A DNA stretch of 64,000 nucleotides from Agapanthus africanus (Eukaryota > Streptophyta > Magnoliopsida > Asparagales > Amaryllidaceae): positions 259,155,077-259,219,076 of the forward strand of contig CM057349.1 in NCBI GenBank assembly GCA_030015575.1, given 5' to 3'. Each line of letters begins with the position of its first letter. The stretch's first letter is position 1. Shown piece after piece: positions 22,979 to 35,679 of this stretch. The notes under the pieces are model-generated. The model was given only the letters and a program-made list of their open reading frames with translations, was not told where the DNA came from and did not search any database. A program made the position numbers and the translations under genes.

Positions 22979-25900
22979 AAGCCTCGTACGGTAAAATCCA
23001 TCGTACGGCATCCCAATATCGGGGTACGGTCAAGTATCTCCTAGGTGTCTCCTCATTCGTATAATGTCATATGTATCTTATTGTGATTAAGTCATACTTA
23101 TATGATATCGGCATCAGGTCACACCAATATAATGACGTAATCAAGCTATACATATATCATATAGTGATCAGTCACAAGTTACAGTCCGGGTACTATTCTA
23201 GCGTCCCATGTACATCAATATCACCACCACTCCTTATAATTTATATATTCATGTTCATTATCTCATTCTCTAATGATCCGCTAACACTTTATTACGACTG
23301 TATAGTCAAGAATCACGGCATCAAGCCCAGTTATACTGTTTCATCATACCTCAGATATCATATCACCTCAATGAATCACCTATACGTGTTGTATATATAT
23401 GTATGTACCTATACCTAGTTCTATATATATACACATACACGTACCCCTTGTCGAGTTTCAGTGTGTGCGTGGGTGTGTTTCTATCTGAAACCTACGAACC
23501 TCTTCTAAGGTACTCATCCTCTGATATGGTTTTCCTAAATCAGTCTAGTCCAGCCTAGGGTCAATACTAGGGTCCTACTAGGGTCACGTCTGGTTTCCTA
23601 ATGTCAATAAGTACTATTCCTATTCTACGTTGCGGGGGTGCTAAACGCCATCCACCCGACTTCCCCCCGTAGATATGCATCTACTCACCTGGTCCATATC
23701 TGCCGAAGACATTGTCGCCATCCTCCTCTTCATCGCCCGCAGTCCACGTGAGGGGTACCTAAACGCAAACATATGTAGTATTGTAAACTAAATCACATAC
23801 AAAAGTCAAAACGACGCAAGGAACAAGCATAGGTTAAAACCTATGTCCCGTCCACGCAAAAGAACCAAATACCGCTCGATATCGGCGTACAAACTCCGAT
23901 GGATCGAGATAGCATCATCAAACAACTTGTAGTTTCAAAACACATTACCTATATTGTAAAACATGATCAAATTCATCGAAACACTAAAATCGATCAAATC
24001 GTCCGTTTTCGAAAAACCCGAAAATGCCAATTTACCGTTTTTCATCTAAACTTAACATTTAAATGAAACCAATGGTCATAAAGCTCATTAAATAGTATAA
24101 CTAGACTATATAAACCACTACTATATTTTTAGCACCCTAATTTATATTAGTTTGGAAATTCTAGTTTGCAAACTTGCCCGATTTCGGTATTTTTAAGCAA
24201 AACTTCACAATTTCACTTCCAAACTTGATTTTGCATAACTTAAATCGTTAAACCACTCCTTGAAACCTTAAGGATTTTCTAAAAACCTAACTTTAGTTTT
24301 AATTCCTCATTTTAAACTAATTAACAAAACCTAGTTTAATAACATAGCAATATTATGACAATTTTTAAGGTGGAAGCTAGAAATTGCAACTAGATTATAT
24401 TTCACTCTCATTTAACATGTTAATCCACACACTAATTCCACAAACTAATAATAAAACCCAAATTCTAATTTTATCTAACTTATTTACATGTTTTGTAAAA
24501 ATCTAGTTTACAAAAATAACCTATTAAACAATTAAAATGCAACAATTATCAATTTTTGCTACAAAATTAGGTTAACCATTTCCTAGTATGTTAAACTAAA
24601 ATTTTAGATCAAAACCTAAGAATCAAAACCCTAATAATAATTTAGTAACCATATTCTAGAAATTTAAATCTTGAAACAAAACCATAATTAAACATTTAGT
24701 TTGATTAGGTTGAAGTAAAATAGCAACAAATGAGACATGGGTTTAGAATTATACCACTAAAATTTGAGATTACACATGCTTCATGACCTCCATGATGGAT
24801 CTCTTGCTTTCAAATTCCAAGCCAAATAGAAGCAAAGAAAATTAGATAAGGTTGAATGATGAATTTATGATAATTTGTATTGATTTTTCATGGATTTTTG
24901 ATGAAAATTTGAGGTGAAAAGGAGGTGGAGAATTTGAGGGCTGCCAAGGTGAGGGCCGGCCACCATCTTGAGGGGAGGGAGAGAAAGAAATTGTGTAGCC
25001 AAATGTAGAAACTTCCTCCATTAAATTCCTTCTTTATGTCTTTTCAACCTTTATTCATTTTCCTTTTTTTTTTTCCAAAAAAACAAATTTCTAGAAGTCA
25101 CTTGAAGAATGAAGTGAGAGGGGGCTGCCAAGGTCAGCCAAAAATAGTGTGAGGGAGTAAAATATAGTGTGGTTTTGTTTGGGAAAAGATAAAAGTTATA
25201 CCGCACTCCGTTTGCACTAATTTCACCGAAGAAAAGCCTTTTTCTTCGATATTTTCTAACACCGGATAACAACCCTATTTCAATTCAAAAACCACATGAT
25301 AAAATTTTGTTTAATGTATAATGATGCACAAAATTTGTTTGAACTCATTCCAGTTTGTAATTTTCCTGAATTAAATGTATTAGTGACGGCTTAAAATAAT
25401 ATTAAAATAATTAATTTCGGAAAAATTTTCAGAAATTTTGAAATCTCACCAGTGGCTCAATAAACACCAAATACTAGCAATTACATAACTAGAATATTTA
25501 TATTTAATTTTAAAATAAAGATATTTGTATTTTGACTTTTTACAGAAAACCCCTTATTTTACCAATTTTCCGAAATTTCACCAAAACGATTTTCACAACG
25601 TTACAATCTTCCCCCCTTAAAGAAATTCGGTCCCCGAATTTAAATTAAAACTTCCCCTCCAAATACTAAAACATTTATCAAAATACTCAAATCGTCGGGG
25701 CTCCGAAATCATCAATACATAACTAAAATCAACTCCGTCAAGCATAACGCAATCATCGGAGTTACGGCGAAGATAAAATATCAAACCCAATACGAAAACC
25801 AACATAATATATATCAAAACTATAACTTATATATATATAGTGTGCATCTTAATAAAGAAGCATACAAAAAAAAAACCTCTTGAAAATCGTCGTGCGATGC

Positions 25901-26144
25901 ACGTGTCACGGCATATGTAGCGGACGTTTATTTTATGAAAAAAAAATAGCTATATATATATATATATCTTTTATTTAACATACACGTCCCGCCTGGTTAT
26001 TGAATCAATAGTAATGATTATAAAAACATACTGCTTAAACTGAAATCAATCCCAATCACATCAATAAAATATCATGTGCGTCCGGTGCACACTGAAATCG
26101 AAACCAAATACAGATACCACGAATACACACAACAACAAAACTAA

Positions 26145-26316
26145 GTGCAACAGGTGTGCACCAAAAACATCTGTCAAGTGCAACGGGCGTGCACGACTCT
26201 AATATCAGGTGCAGCTAATCTGCACAAAACCCCGATTTAGTGCATCTGGTGTGCACAAAATCGCATCAAGTGCGCCAAGTATGCGCACGAACCCTAATCA
26301 GGTGCACATGGTGCAC
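26145..26316. repeat. Palindrome array in element B, about 31-bp period
   Basis: The same six GTGC...GCAC/GCGC units as in A, with the first unit at 26145..26161 and the last at 26302..26316. Unit sequences and spacing are kept, with small changes in the spacers. Confidence 0.8.
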
Positions 26317-27377
26317 GAAAACATACATTGAATATCAAAATCGAAATCACAGCACAAAAATGCATGAAAACTAGGTCAAAACACATGTCAAAATCACGTG
26401 TAACCCCTATGCACGAAATCAAATAAAAAAAAATCTCAAAAAAAATATATAAAACCAAATCAAGTGTACTGGTTGTGTACCAAACAATATCAATACAATT
26501 GATACATGAAACACAAATAGAATGTAATGAAGGTACACACATGAAATACCAATAGTAGAACAAAGTCCTCAAAATACAAAAATCCAATCAACGAAAATAT
26601 GAAATTCAAATCACTAAATCACAATCGTAAACACTATCGTCAATTGCTTCGAACTCATCTCTTCGTAGCTGTGCTGACTGCGCTACCAACGACAATACTC
26701 ATGTCTAGAGCCTCCCACATAGTCGATCCCTTCACTTGATGTCCAGACTACATTAAACTTTTCGATCGATCCATCAAAATCCCATAATTCCCCGAGAGCT
26801 CAACACTCAAGTACAGTTTAAAAATATCCGGTACATACCCCAGCATCGATGATCCAGTTGTAGAAGGGAAACCCAAGCCTCGCTAATGGCACAGCGGAAC
26901 TGCCGTAAACCCTAAGGTTCAAGGGCGTTCTCGTGGTCATTATGTCGAGCTAGGGTTTCATTCTTCTAGAGGGTCCATCGAAATACCTGCATGTTCTTCC
27001 GAATACTTTAAACTTAGGAAAATGGTTTTCTGATAATCGTTCGAACCCTTTAACTTCATCCGGACGGCATGTGAATACCCTTCGTCCGCACGCTAAGCAA
27101 TACTTCAATCCTCTAGAATAACCAATACTCTAATGGTTATCGCATTCGAGCCGCAGCTCCCTCTGCCCGTGGTAACAGAAACCACCATCCGACATCGACG
27201 AAGATAGATCAAAGGAACGAATGGAATACGATGCAAACAATGTACATCCTAAGGCTCCTTAAGCAGAGTAGCGTATCGTAAGTATGCCGCGGACCATACC
27301 CACGGTACGTTACTCTACCTAAATCGCCTACTCCATCAACCAAGGGTCACCTAGACTTATACAAGGTTAAACCTAGC

Positions 27378-27389
27378 GCTCTGATACCA
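27378..27389 (-). promoter_or_regulatory. Primer-binding site of element B (initiator Met tRNA)
   Basis: The minus strand reads TGGTATCAGAGC, exact to the usual initiator-Met complement, four bases from the 5' LTR. Confidence 0.93.
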
Positions 27390-27393
27390 ACTT

Positions 27394-30300
27394 TGTCACG
27401 ACCCGAAAGTACGGAACGTGACCGGCACTTAGATTACGAAGCGTCTAGAGGCGCCACGTGACCTAAGTAAGCCGAAGCCCAGAAATCTAAACCAAAAAAA
27501 AAGAAAGAGAAGAAAAGAAAAGAAAACAAGTATAAAAACATCAGCAAATTTTTACCAAAATTTCGGCAGAGTCTCCTCTGTAAAAACTGGCCCCCAAACG
27601 GGTACAACAAGTATAATATGAATAAACAATAAAAAGCATCCCCAAACGGGTGCTAGCTCAACGCCAACAGGCGGAGACAACCACAACAATCACAATAATA
27701 TACAACGCCAAAGGGCGAGGCTCAAATCTCAAAAGAAAACACAACCACCAGATCAGAATAACACATGCGCGACTCTAAGGTCGAAATAAACAACTGGTCC
27801 AATAAACTTATCAAGTAATACAAATATGGTTGATGGAGCTTTCTAGATACAAATGAAATAATAAAAATACAACGGCGGTTCAGATACAAATGAACCAACC
27901 TACCGTGCAAATCACCCGAAATGAAATGATGTGCCAGCAACTGCCAAGGGAAACCTGTACATCGCACCTGTAAAGAATTTGGCACAACGGGGGTGAGTTG
28001 CCAACTCGTGAGTAGAAGACATCTACGAAAAGAAATCGAATGCACGACGCTATCCTAGGTCATAATAATACACTACTATATCATAAACATCTAGTAATAG
28101 CAGGGTAAAACTACGTGTAAATGCAGATACTCCGTGCTCGTGTCAGTGCCTCATATAGTACTATGTCATACGAATGGATATGCATGCACCATGAATATAA
28201 AATAATCAATCCTAAAATCCAGATATATCTGTATAAGAAATCTTTAGCTGTTATCATAGTAAAACGTGTATAGAAATCTGAAATATCAACAATGAAATCC
28301 ATGGAAATCCGTGTCAAGCATCGACACAAACATGTAAATCTAAAGTCTCATAGTCTCAATACCTCGGGCTCCGTCAGTCCGGATCGGCCCATAGCATCAA
28401 ATCTAAGCCTCGTACGGTAAAATCCATCGTACGGCATCCCAATATCGGGGTACGGTCAAGTATCTCCTAGGTGTCTCCTCATTCGTATAATGTCATATGT
28501 ATCTTATTGTGATTAAGTCATACTTATATGATATCGGCATCAGGTCACACCAATATAATGACGTAATCAAGCTATACATATATCATATAGTGATCAGTCA
28601 CAAGTTACAGTCCGGGTACTATTCTAGCGTCCCATGTACATCAATATCACCACCACTCCTTATAATTTATATATTCATGTTCATTATCTCATTCTCTAAT
28701 GATCCGCTAACACTTTATTACGACTGTATAGTCAAGAATCACGGCATCAAGCCCAGTTATACTGTTTCATCATACCTCAGATATCATATCACCTCAATGA
28801 ATCACCTATACGTGTTGTATATATATGTATGTACCTATACCTAGTTCTATATATATACACATACACGTACACCTTGTCGAGTTTCAGTGTGTGCGTGGGT
28901 GTGTTTCTATCTGAAACCTACGAACCTCTTCCAAGGTACTCATCCTCTGATATGGTTTTCCTAAATCAGTCTAGTCCAGCCTAGGGTCAATACTAGGGTC
29001 CTACTCGGGCCACGTCTGGTTTCCTAATGTCAATAAGTACTATTCCTATTCTACGTTGCGGGGGTGCTAAACGCCATCCACCCGACTTCCCCCCGTAGAT
29101 ATGCATCTACTCACCTGGTCCATGTCTGCCGAAGACATTGTCGCCATCCTCCTCTTCATCGCCCGCAGTCCACGTGAGGGGTACCTAAACGCAAACATAT
29201 GTAGTATTGTAAACTAAATCACATACAAAAGTCAAAACGATGCAAGGAACAAGCATAGGTTAAAACCTATGTCCCGTCCACGCAAAAGAACCAAATACCG
29301 CTCGATATCGGTGTACAAACTCCGATGGATCGAGATAGCATCATCAAACAACTTGTAGTTTCAAAACACATTACCTATATTGTAAAACATGATCAAATTC
29401 ATCGAAACACTAAAATCGATCAAATCGTCCGTTTTCGAAAAACCCGAAAATGCCAATTTACCGTTTTTCATCGAAACTTAACATTTAAATGAAACCAATG
29501 GTCATAAAACTCATTAAATAGTATAACTAGACTATATAAACCACTACTATATTTTTAGCACCCTAATTTATATTAGTTTGGAAATTCTAGTTTGCAAACT
29601 TGCCCGATTTCGGTATTTTTAAGCAAAACTTCACAATTTCACTTCCAAACTTGATTTTGCATAACTTAAATCGTTAAACCACTCCTTGAAACCTTAAGGA
29701 TTTTCTAAAAACCTAACTTTAGTTTTAATTCCTCATTTTAAACTAATTAACAAAACCTAGTTTAATAACATAGCAATATTATGACAATTTTTAAGGTGGA
29801 AGCTAGAAATTGCAACTAGATTATATTTCACTCTTATTTAACATGTTAATCCACACACTAATTCCACAAACTAATAATAAAACCCAAATTCTAATTTTAT
29901 CTAACTTATTTACATGTTTTGTAAAAATCTAGTTTACAAAAATAACCTATTAAACAATTAAAATGCAACAACTATCAATTTTTGCTACAAAATTAGGTTA
30001 ACCATTTCCTAGTATGTTAAACTAAAATTTTAGATCAAAACCTAAGAATCAAAACCCTAATAATAATTTAGTAACCATATTCTAGAAATTTAAATCTTGA
30101 AACAAAACCATAATTAAACATTTAGTTTGATTAGGTTGAAGTAAAATAGCAACAAATGAGACATGGATTTAGAATTATACCACTAAAATTTGAGATTACA
30201 CATGCTTCATGACCTCCATGATGGATCTCTTGCTTTCAAATTCCAAGCCAAATAGAAGCAAAGAAAATTAGATAAGGTTGAATGATGAATTTATGATAAT

Positions 30301-31032
30301 TTGTATTGATTTTTCATGGATTTTTGATGAAAATTTGAGGTGAAAAGGAGGTGGAGAATTTGAGGGCTGCCAAGGTGAGGGCCGGCCACCATCTTGAGGG
30401 GAGGGAGAGAAAGAAATTGTGTAGCCAAATGTAGAAACTTCCTCCATTAAATTCCTTCTTTATGTCTTTTCAACCTTTATTCATTTTCCTTTTTTTTTTT
30501 CCAAAAAAACAAATTTCTAGAAGTCACTTGAAGAATGAAGTGAGAGGGGGCTGCCAAGGTCAGCCAAAAATAGTGTGAGGGAGTAAAATATAGTGTGGTT
30601 TTGTTTGGGAAAAGATAAAAGTTATACCGCACTCCGTTTGCACTAATTTCACCGAAGAAAAGCCTTTTTCTTCGATATTTTCTAACACCGGATAACAACC
30701 CTATTTCAATTCAAAAACCACATGATAAAATTTTGTTTAATGTATAATGATGCACAAAATTTGTTTGAACTCATTCCAGTTTGTAATTTTCCTGAATTAA
30801 ATGTATTAGTGACGGCTTAAAATAATATTAAAATAATTAATTTCGGAAAAATTTTCAGAAATTTTGAAATCTCACCAGTGGCTCAATAAACACCAAATAC
30901 TAGCAATTACATAACTAGAATATTTATATTTAATTTTAAAATAAAGATATTTGTATTTTGACTTTTTACAGAAAACCCCCTTATTTTACCAATTTTCCGA
31001 AATTTCACCAAAACGATTTTCACAACGTTACA
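27394..31032 (-). mobile_element. Element B, 5' LTR with 933-bp internal deletion
   Basis: Matches 21033..25605 except for one deletion at CATCAAATCT (28395..28404). Because reverse transcription makes both LTRs alike at insertion, the deletion must be later. It removes the conserved hairpin and the GC block around the MPRGTIPG ORF. Confidence 0.95.
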
Positions 31033-32167
31033 CCTATACAGAGGTTTCTTGACTCAGGCAAAATGGAGTAGGGACACATATGTGATATGTGCGAGACCGA
31101 GGATAATGCGATATGAGATACTGTATTCTATTCTCGCGATATTTGATATCAGCCGGCTCATCGGATCAAGTGTTGATTCGATGAATCGGTAAATGAGATA
31201 TTAGTCGGTTATATGCGATAAAGCCGGATTGTCGGATCAAGTGTTGATTCGATAATTTAATGTATAATAATATATATGATATATTAAATTACATTAACTA
31301 ATATTATCTCACTAAAAAATTCTTTTTCTCACTCGGATAATACATTGATATATATGCGATATATGTTAATTGTATTATTTTCTTTTGTTACAATAAATAT
31401 TATATATGTGATATATAATATTGTAACATGATATGATAACTAATGCAATATGTTTAGTAGAGATTAAACAAGATTAGGGTTTGATTTGGGTTAATGCCTT
31501 CTAGTAGCTTCTAGAAGCTTTTCTTTTGTCATGGAAAAGATATTATGCTTGATGTTTTCAAGTAACTCACCTTTAACCCAACCCAAACCCTAGCCCTAGT
31601 TAAATCTCTACAATGGTTGCATAATTCATCATTATCATCTTTTCATTATTCATCACAAAAGGTTTCATGTTGATTGTTCATCTTCTTCCTTCTTTCTTTT
31701 CATGAAAAAGCTTTCTAGCTTTTTCTAAGTGATGAAAAATGAGTGAGAATAAGAAAACAAATGAGAGCAAAAATCCTATTTCATCATCCTCATCTATCCT
31801 TGCCATTTAGATGAGGGTGTTCACATCATTTCATGAGTGATAGCTTGTGTTAACGAAACTTCAAGGTAGATCATCTATGTTATCGAAGATCGGAAGCAAG
31901 GTTGCATCATTCTCTTCGTGGAGCCTCTCGAGAGTCCGGAACACGATGATCGCAGCGAAGGGACCTCAACACGGAGCTTAAGAAGTGAAGGACCGGATCT
32001 ACAAAGGTTGTAATCCTTCTCACTTAGTGTTAAAGAGTTTAACATGCTTGTTTTCTCCTAAACCCTAGTTTAAAGATCCGGCTTCGGGTTGTTCGGCGTG
32101 GCTAAAATTTTAATCGGGCATGGTTGATGCCTCATAGACCCTTGTGAGCGTGCCTAGGAACCCTACA
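31033..32167 (+). mobile_element. Element C, 3' LTR, second part
   Basis: Begins with the duplicated CCTAT (31033..31037) and continues the C LTR to its end CCCTACA. It is homologous to about 13240..14374 and is followed by the AAAGC duplication. Confidence 0.95.
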
Positions 32168-32172
32168 AAAGC
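32168..32172 (+). repeat. Right target-site duplication of element C (AAAGC)
   Basis: Pairs with 12195..12199. Confidence 0.95.
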
Positions 32173-33236
32173 ATCAAAACCATCGAAGCCCAGATAGCAC
32201 AACTGAATGCGGCCTTAAGCGAGCGAGAGAAGGGGAAGCTTCCATCTCAACCACTCCCAAATCCCGGTCACCCACATAATGTACATGTTGCTCTTGAACA
32301 ACAGAACCATAATGTGAGTGCCGTGACTACATTGAGATCTGGAAGGATACTGCAAAACAACATTGGCATACGGATCGACGATGACACCCCGAGCGCTTCT
32401 TCTTCTTCTTCTTCGTCTTCTGAGCCTATTCTCCCTTTTTCAAAAGGCTCTTCTTCTTCTTCTGCTCTAAACGGACCCACTTCTCACTCTACGAAAACTC
32501 CAGCTCTGGGATCCGTTCCAACTCCAAAATCTCCTCCACAAGTATTGGACTCAACCAATTTTAAAAACGTTTCATTTCCAAACCGGTTGAGCTCCAATAA
32601 ACAAAATCCATAAATGGAGAAGATTCTGGAGTTGTTTAAGCAGGTTAACATCAACATTCCCCTTTTAGATGTTGTCCAACAAGTCCCTTCCTACGCGAAA
32701 ATCTTAAAGGACTTGTGCACGAAAAAGAGGAAATCTCAGGTACCCAAGAAAGTTTTCTTGGCCAGTGCTGTGAGTGATGCTTTTACCTAATCTTTACCTC
32801 AAAAATGGAAGGACCCTGTCAGTCTTACGATTTCTATTACCATTGGGGATAAGAACATCAACCGCGCACTATTAGATCTTGGTGCCAGTGTTAACCTGCT
32901 TCCGTACTCAGTATATGAGCAACTAGGTGTAGGAGAGCTGAAATCCACACACTGCACTCTCCAAATGGCCGACCGATCGATCACCCATCCTAGGGGTGAG
33001 CTAGAGGATGTGTTAATCAAGGTTGGGGACTTCATATTCCCCGTTGACTTCATTATTTTAGACACACAGCCTGTAGCTAACCCCCGGAATCAAATTCCGG
33101 TGATACTCGGTCGCCCATTCCTTGCAACCTCAAATGTGGTGATCAATTGTCGAAATGGTTCGATGAACCTATCTTTTGGAAACATGACAATTGAACTCAA
33201 CATTTTTAGGTTGGAGAATCAGCCCTCCGAACCTAA
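32173..33236 (+). pseudogene. Element D gag 3' part and protease (broken)
   Basis: This continues the gag frame of 12199 in phase. It first encodes a coiled-looking IEAQIAQLNAAL stretch, TTLRSGR and a Ser-rich linker; stops follow at TAA 32611..32613 and TAA 32788..32790. Between them sits the INIPLLDVVQQVPSYAKILKDL block typical of Athila/Tat polyproteins. The retroviral-type aspartic protease follows: catalytic Asp codon 32875..32877 in LLDLGASVNLLP, then LGRPFLAT. Here the usual DSG/DTG triad reads DLG, as is normal for this clade. The frame is cut after 33236 by E and resumes in phase at 51269. Inactive as it stands. Confidence 0.9.
33232..33236 (+). repeat. Left target-site duplication of element E (CCTAA)
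   Basis: CCTAA precedes LTR1 and recurs at 51264..51268 after LTR3, but does not flank the middle LTR. Confidence 0.95.
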
Positions 33237-35420
33237 TGTTGGAGATAGTGCCCTCAGAGTCAATTATTGGATCACAGGCACGTGATTGCAATGATTGAGA
33301 GAGGACCTATCCCGGTAGGACAGTCTTACTTGAGATGATAGTATGCTATCTGGTTTTTCTTTATCATCGTGTACTGCTTTAGGTGACCTGACATGTCGCT
33401 ATTACACGTTGATAGAGCCCCTAGGATTCTTGCTTGACCACCAGCAGTATGAGGGCGATCATATAAGTGGGAGCTGGGGTCTATAAGCACATCCTTAAAA
33501 GGTCCCTAGTCGCGGGAGTTTCGAGACAGGGCATCGATACTCCAGAGTAGACTAGTGTATGCAGTCGAGACCCCGACGAGGGGCGGTGGCCGGTCTCACA
33601 AGCCATTGGTGTCAGTTGGTTCACCTAAGATGTATACAGGTGCTCATTGGGTTATGAGTACACCGGACAGGACTCGCCGGGAACATGCTAATTGGTCTTA
33701 TACCTGACGTCAGATAGCAGTTCCCTGGTGACATGTGTACAGGTTAGTTCATCGACCTGGGGATCGTCATTTGTCTCGTGTGAGTTCCCACTATACTTTG
33801 ATTACTACCCTACCACGCTCAAAGGAGACATGCAAACAGGTTTTAGTTTGGTACAGTCCCGAGCCACATGGAGGCAGTGAGCGGATCTTCAGGGGTTCGT
33901 CTCTCCTGGTATTGGGGGTGAGGTCGCGCTGTGTCTAGGAGAGCCATTACACAAAGCCCTCGGCCGAGGCAGGAGATTTACTGGTAGGTATTCCAGTAGT
34001 ATCTCAGGGTGTTCTGGGATACACTCCGACACGACTTGTACCGCTTTTGGGGGTCTTACTTTACCAACCCCTTAGGCCCGCCATGTGATGCTCATAGACG
34101 AACGGACCGGACTGTACGGATATTGTCACCGACAGGCTCAGTATGGTGTCAGGATGAGTTCGCTCATCGACGCCCCTTTTGGTCAATGCCTGGTAGCCCG
34201 TTATGTATTGGCTTATACCTCTGACGTGCTAGTGGTTAAATCCACAACCAAGGTGTTGACGAGTCTTTAGAGTCCCCCACATTCAGTTGCTCAAGTTTTC
34301 GGGCGAAAAGCTGTAGAGGCCGTATGGATATATGGTAGGGTTCGATCAGATACGTGCGGTATTGCACGGATCAGGATCGAACGGATATTACTAGCCGGCT
34401 TTGGTTTAAGCCGGATCCTAGTATAGTACAGTGTAGTTTTTGTCTCATTGCATTTGTATTTCGGTCGGAATACAGATGCGGGTGTGTATACACAGTATCG
34501 GGGTTTTCCTGTAATTTATTACGGGACCAGTTTTCTGGAGTTGCCAGTTTGCTTTTCGTTTCGGCCATATTTCTTTGTATCCTTCATTGGCCGAAGATTG
34601 GTGGAGGAGGGCTTATTTGCATTTGTGCAAATAAGCAATATGGAGGGTGTTCTTTGCATACTTTTGTGTCATGATGGTTTCATGATGGAGCCCCATCCTT
34701 TGACCTTCCATGGTTCATGATTGCTTGACTTTTTGTAGCAATCATGGTTGTTGATTAGTTGGTGGAGTGTGGTTTTGTTAGTGATCATTGCTTGAGTTTG
34801 GAGTCATCATGCTTTTGATGATGGTTGAATATGATAACCATTTCCTTTCACTTGCTTATTCTTGTGGCTACCCTCTTTCACTCTCTCCCACTCTCATTTT
34901 CTCTCCACTCCATCATGCATGGCCGGCCAAGCTCCTTGGGGGCTGTCCAAAATTCTAGAGGTGGGGTTTTTGCACTTTTGCTCTTGCATAAATCCCACAA
35001 GTTCCATCTCTATTAGCTTGTATCATCCCTCCACCAAAAGGCAAAACTCCATAACCCCAAATGAGACATGGTTCTACACCATTCTACAGCAAACCTTGGG
35101 CACGTCGGCTCGCCAACTTCATGCCCGAGTTGCCTCGGTATAGAGGTGGGAGCCCGTAAAAGAAGCCGGCGACGTGGTGCCCTTCCGGCGAGGAGGTGGA
35201 GACTGGACATTCCGCGGGAGATCGGGACGACGGCGAGAAGACCGGAGGACACGGATCGCTCGGTATATCTCTCTTCCCCATCTTGTAGTTAGCTAGGACT
35301 AGTTAATGGTACGATCCGGGTTTTAGTGCGCGGTGGTGCCGGTTCAAGAAAAATTAAAGTTAACCATCGCTTCCGCATTTGGCCTCGGGATGGAGGCCGG
35401 GGCGCCGCCGTGCATTTACA
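33237..35420 (+). mobile_element. Element E, LTR1
   Basis: TGTTGGAGATAG to GCATTTACA, followed by a Met primer site. In sense it has a pyrimidine-rich run then GGCCGGCC (about 34866..34955), resembling the LARD LTRs. Small ORFs such as 33692..33880 and 34825..35016 recur in all three copies only because the DNA does. Confidence 0.93.
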
Positions 35421-35421
35421 G

Positions 35422-35433
35422 TGGTATCAGAGC
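35422..35433 (+). promoter_or_regulatory. Primer-binding site, element E internal 1
   Basis: TGGTATCAGAGC one base after LTR1; exact initiator-Met complement. Confidence 0.93.
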
Positions 35434-35632
35434 CTCGCCATTAACTTAGTCTAGCTTTGTCTAATGTGTTTTACATTTCCGATCGAACAATTTTCCAAAA
35501 ACCGTATTTTTCTTCACATCAGTTTCTGTCGAAATTTTTTGAAGTCCAAAATTTTTTCAGGTTGTTTCAGAATGATGTGTAGGAAATTCTAAGAGTTTTG
35601 TGAAAATTTGGGCTCGTGAACAGTCCAAACCA

Positions 35633-35679
35633 CCGCGGAACCGCGGCCAAACCCATGCTTGCGCCGCGGTTCCGCCGCG
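35633..35679 (+). repeat. GC-rich hairpin in element E leader, copy 1
   Basis: The left arm CCGCGGAACCGCGGCC and right arm GCGCCGCGGTTCCGCCGCG surround a loop containing ACCCATGC. It lies 212 nt after the primer site. The copy in internal 2 is at 43554..43600. Confidence 0.75.

Larger units (their letters stand above)
21033..25605 (-). mobile_element. Element B, 3' LTR (full length)
   Basis: Bounded by TGTCACG on the left and CGTTACA on the right as read on +, with the polypurine tract adjoining at 25606. It is homologous to A and H over the primer-site half; the distal ~1.6 kb differs from A. It carries the conserved hairpin and, in sense, the pyrimidine-run plus GGCCGGCC block (about 24925..24995). 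ORFs on both strands are short and unrecognised. Confidence 0.95.
25606..27393 (-). mobile_element. Element B, non-coding internal domain
   Basis: Closely similar to A's internal domain. A polypurine tract (minus-strand AAGGGGGGAAGAT) lies at 25606..25618 and the primer site at 27378..27389. No retroelement protein motif is seen; the longest minus ORF, 97 codons at 26294..26587, is unrecognised and spans the palindrome array. Confidence 0.88.
21033..31032 (-). mobile_element. Element B: complete LARD-like element in the C 3' LTR
   Basis: B comprises a 3' LTR at 21033..25605 (4,573 bp), internal domain 25606..27393 (1,788 bp) and 5' LTR 27394..31032 (3,639 bp), flanked by CCTAT duplications; total 10,000 bp. 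It is minus-oriented, as the primer site and polypurine tract show. There is no recognisable protein in LTRs or internal domain, so mobility needed proteins from another element. LTRs match closely apart from one 933-bp deletion, so insertion is fairly recent. Confidence 0.95.
12200..32167 (+). mobile_element. Element C: decayed Ty1/copia retrotransposon inside D gag, with B nested in its 3' LTR
   Basis: C has a 5' LTR at 12200..14374, internal 14375..20000, and a 3' LTR split by B into 20001..21032 and 31033..32167. The 5-bp duplication AAAGC flanks it. Without B it is about 9,960 bp. Remnants in the order protease, integrase, RT, RNase H show Ty1/copia organisation (integrase before RT). 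Every domain is broken by stops or frameshifts, and no recognisable gag is left. The two LTRs differ by scattered substitutions visible by eye. It was inserted after D and before B. Confidence 0.93.

Noticed and set aside
34354-35292. Overlapping ORFs on both strands, repeated at 42245..43213 and 50214..51135
   Set aside because: They lie within E LTRs, overlap one another in many frames, and are identical only because the LTRs are.
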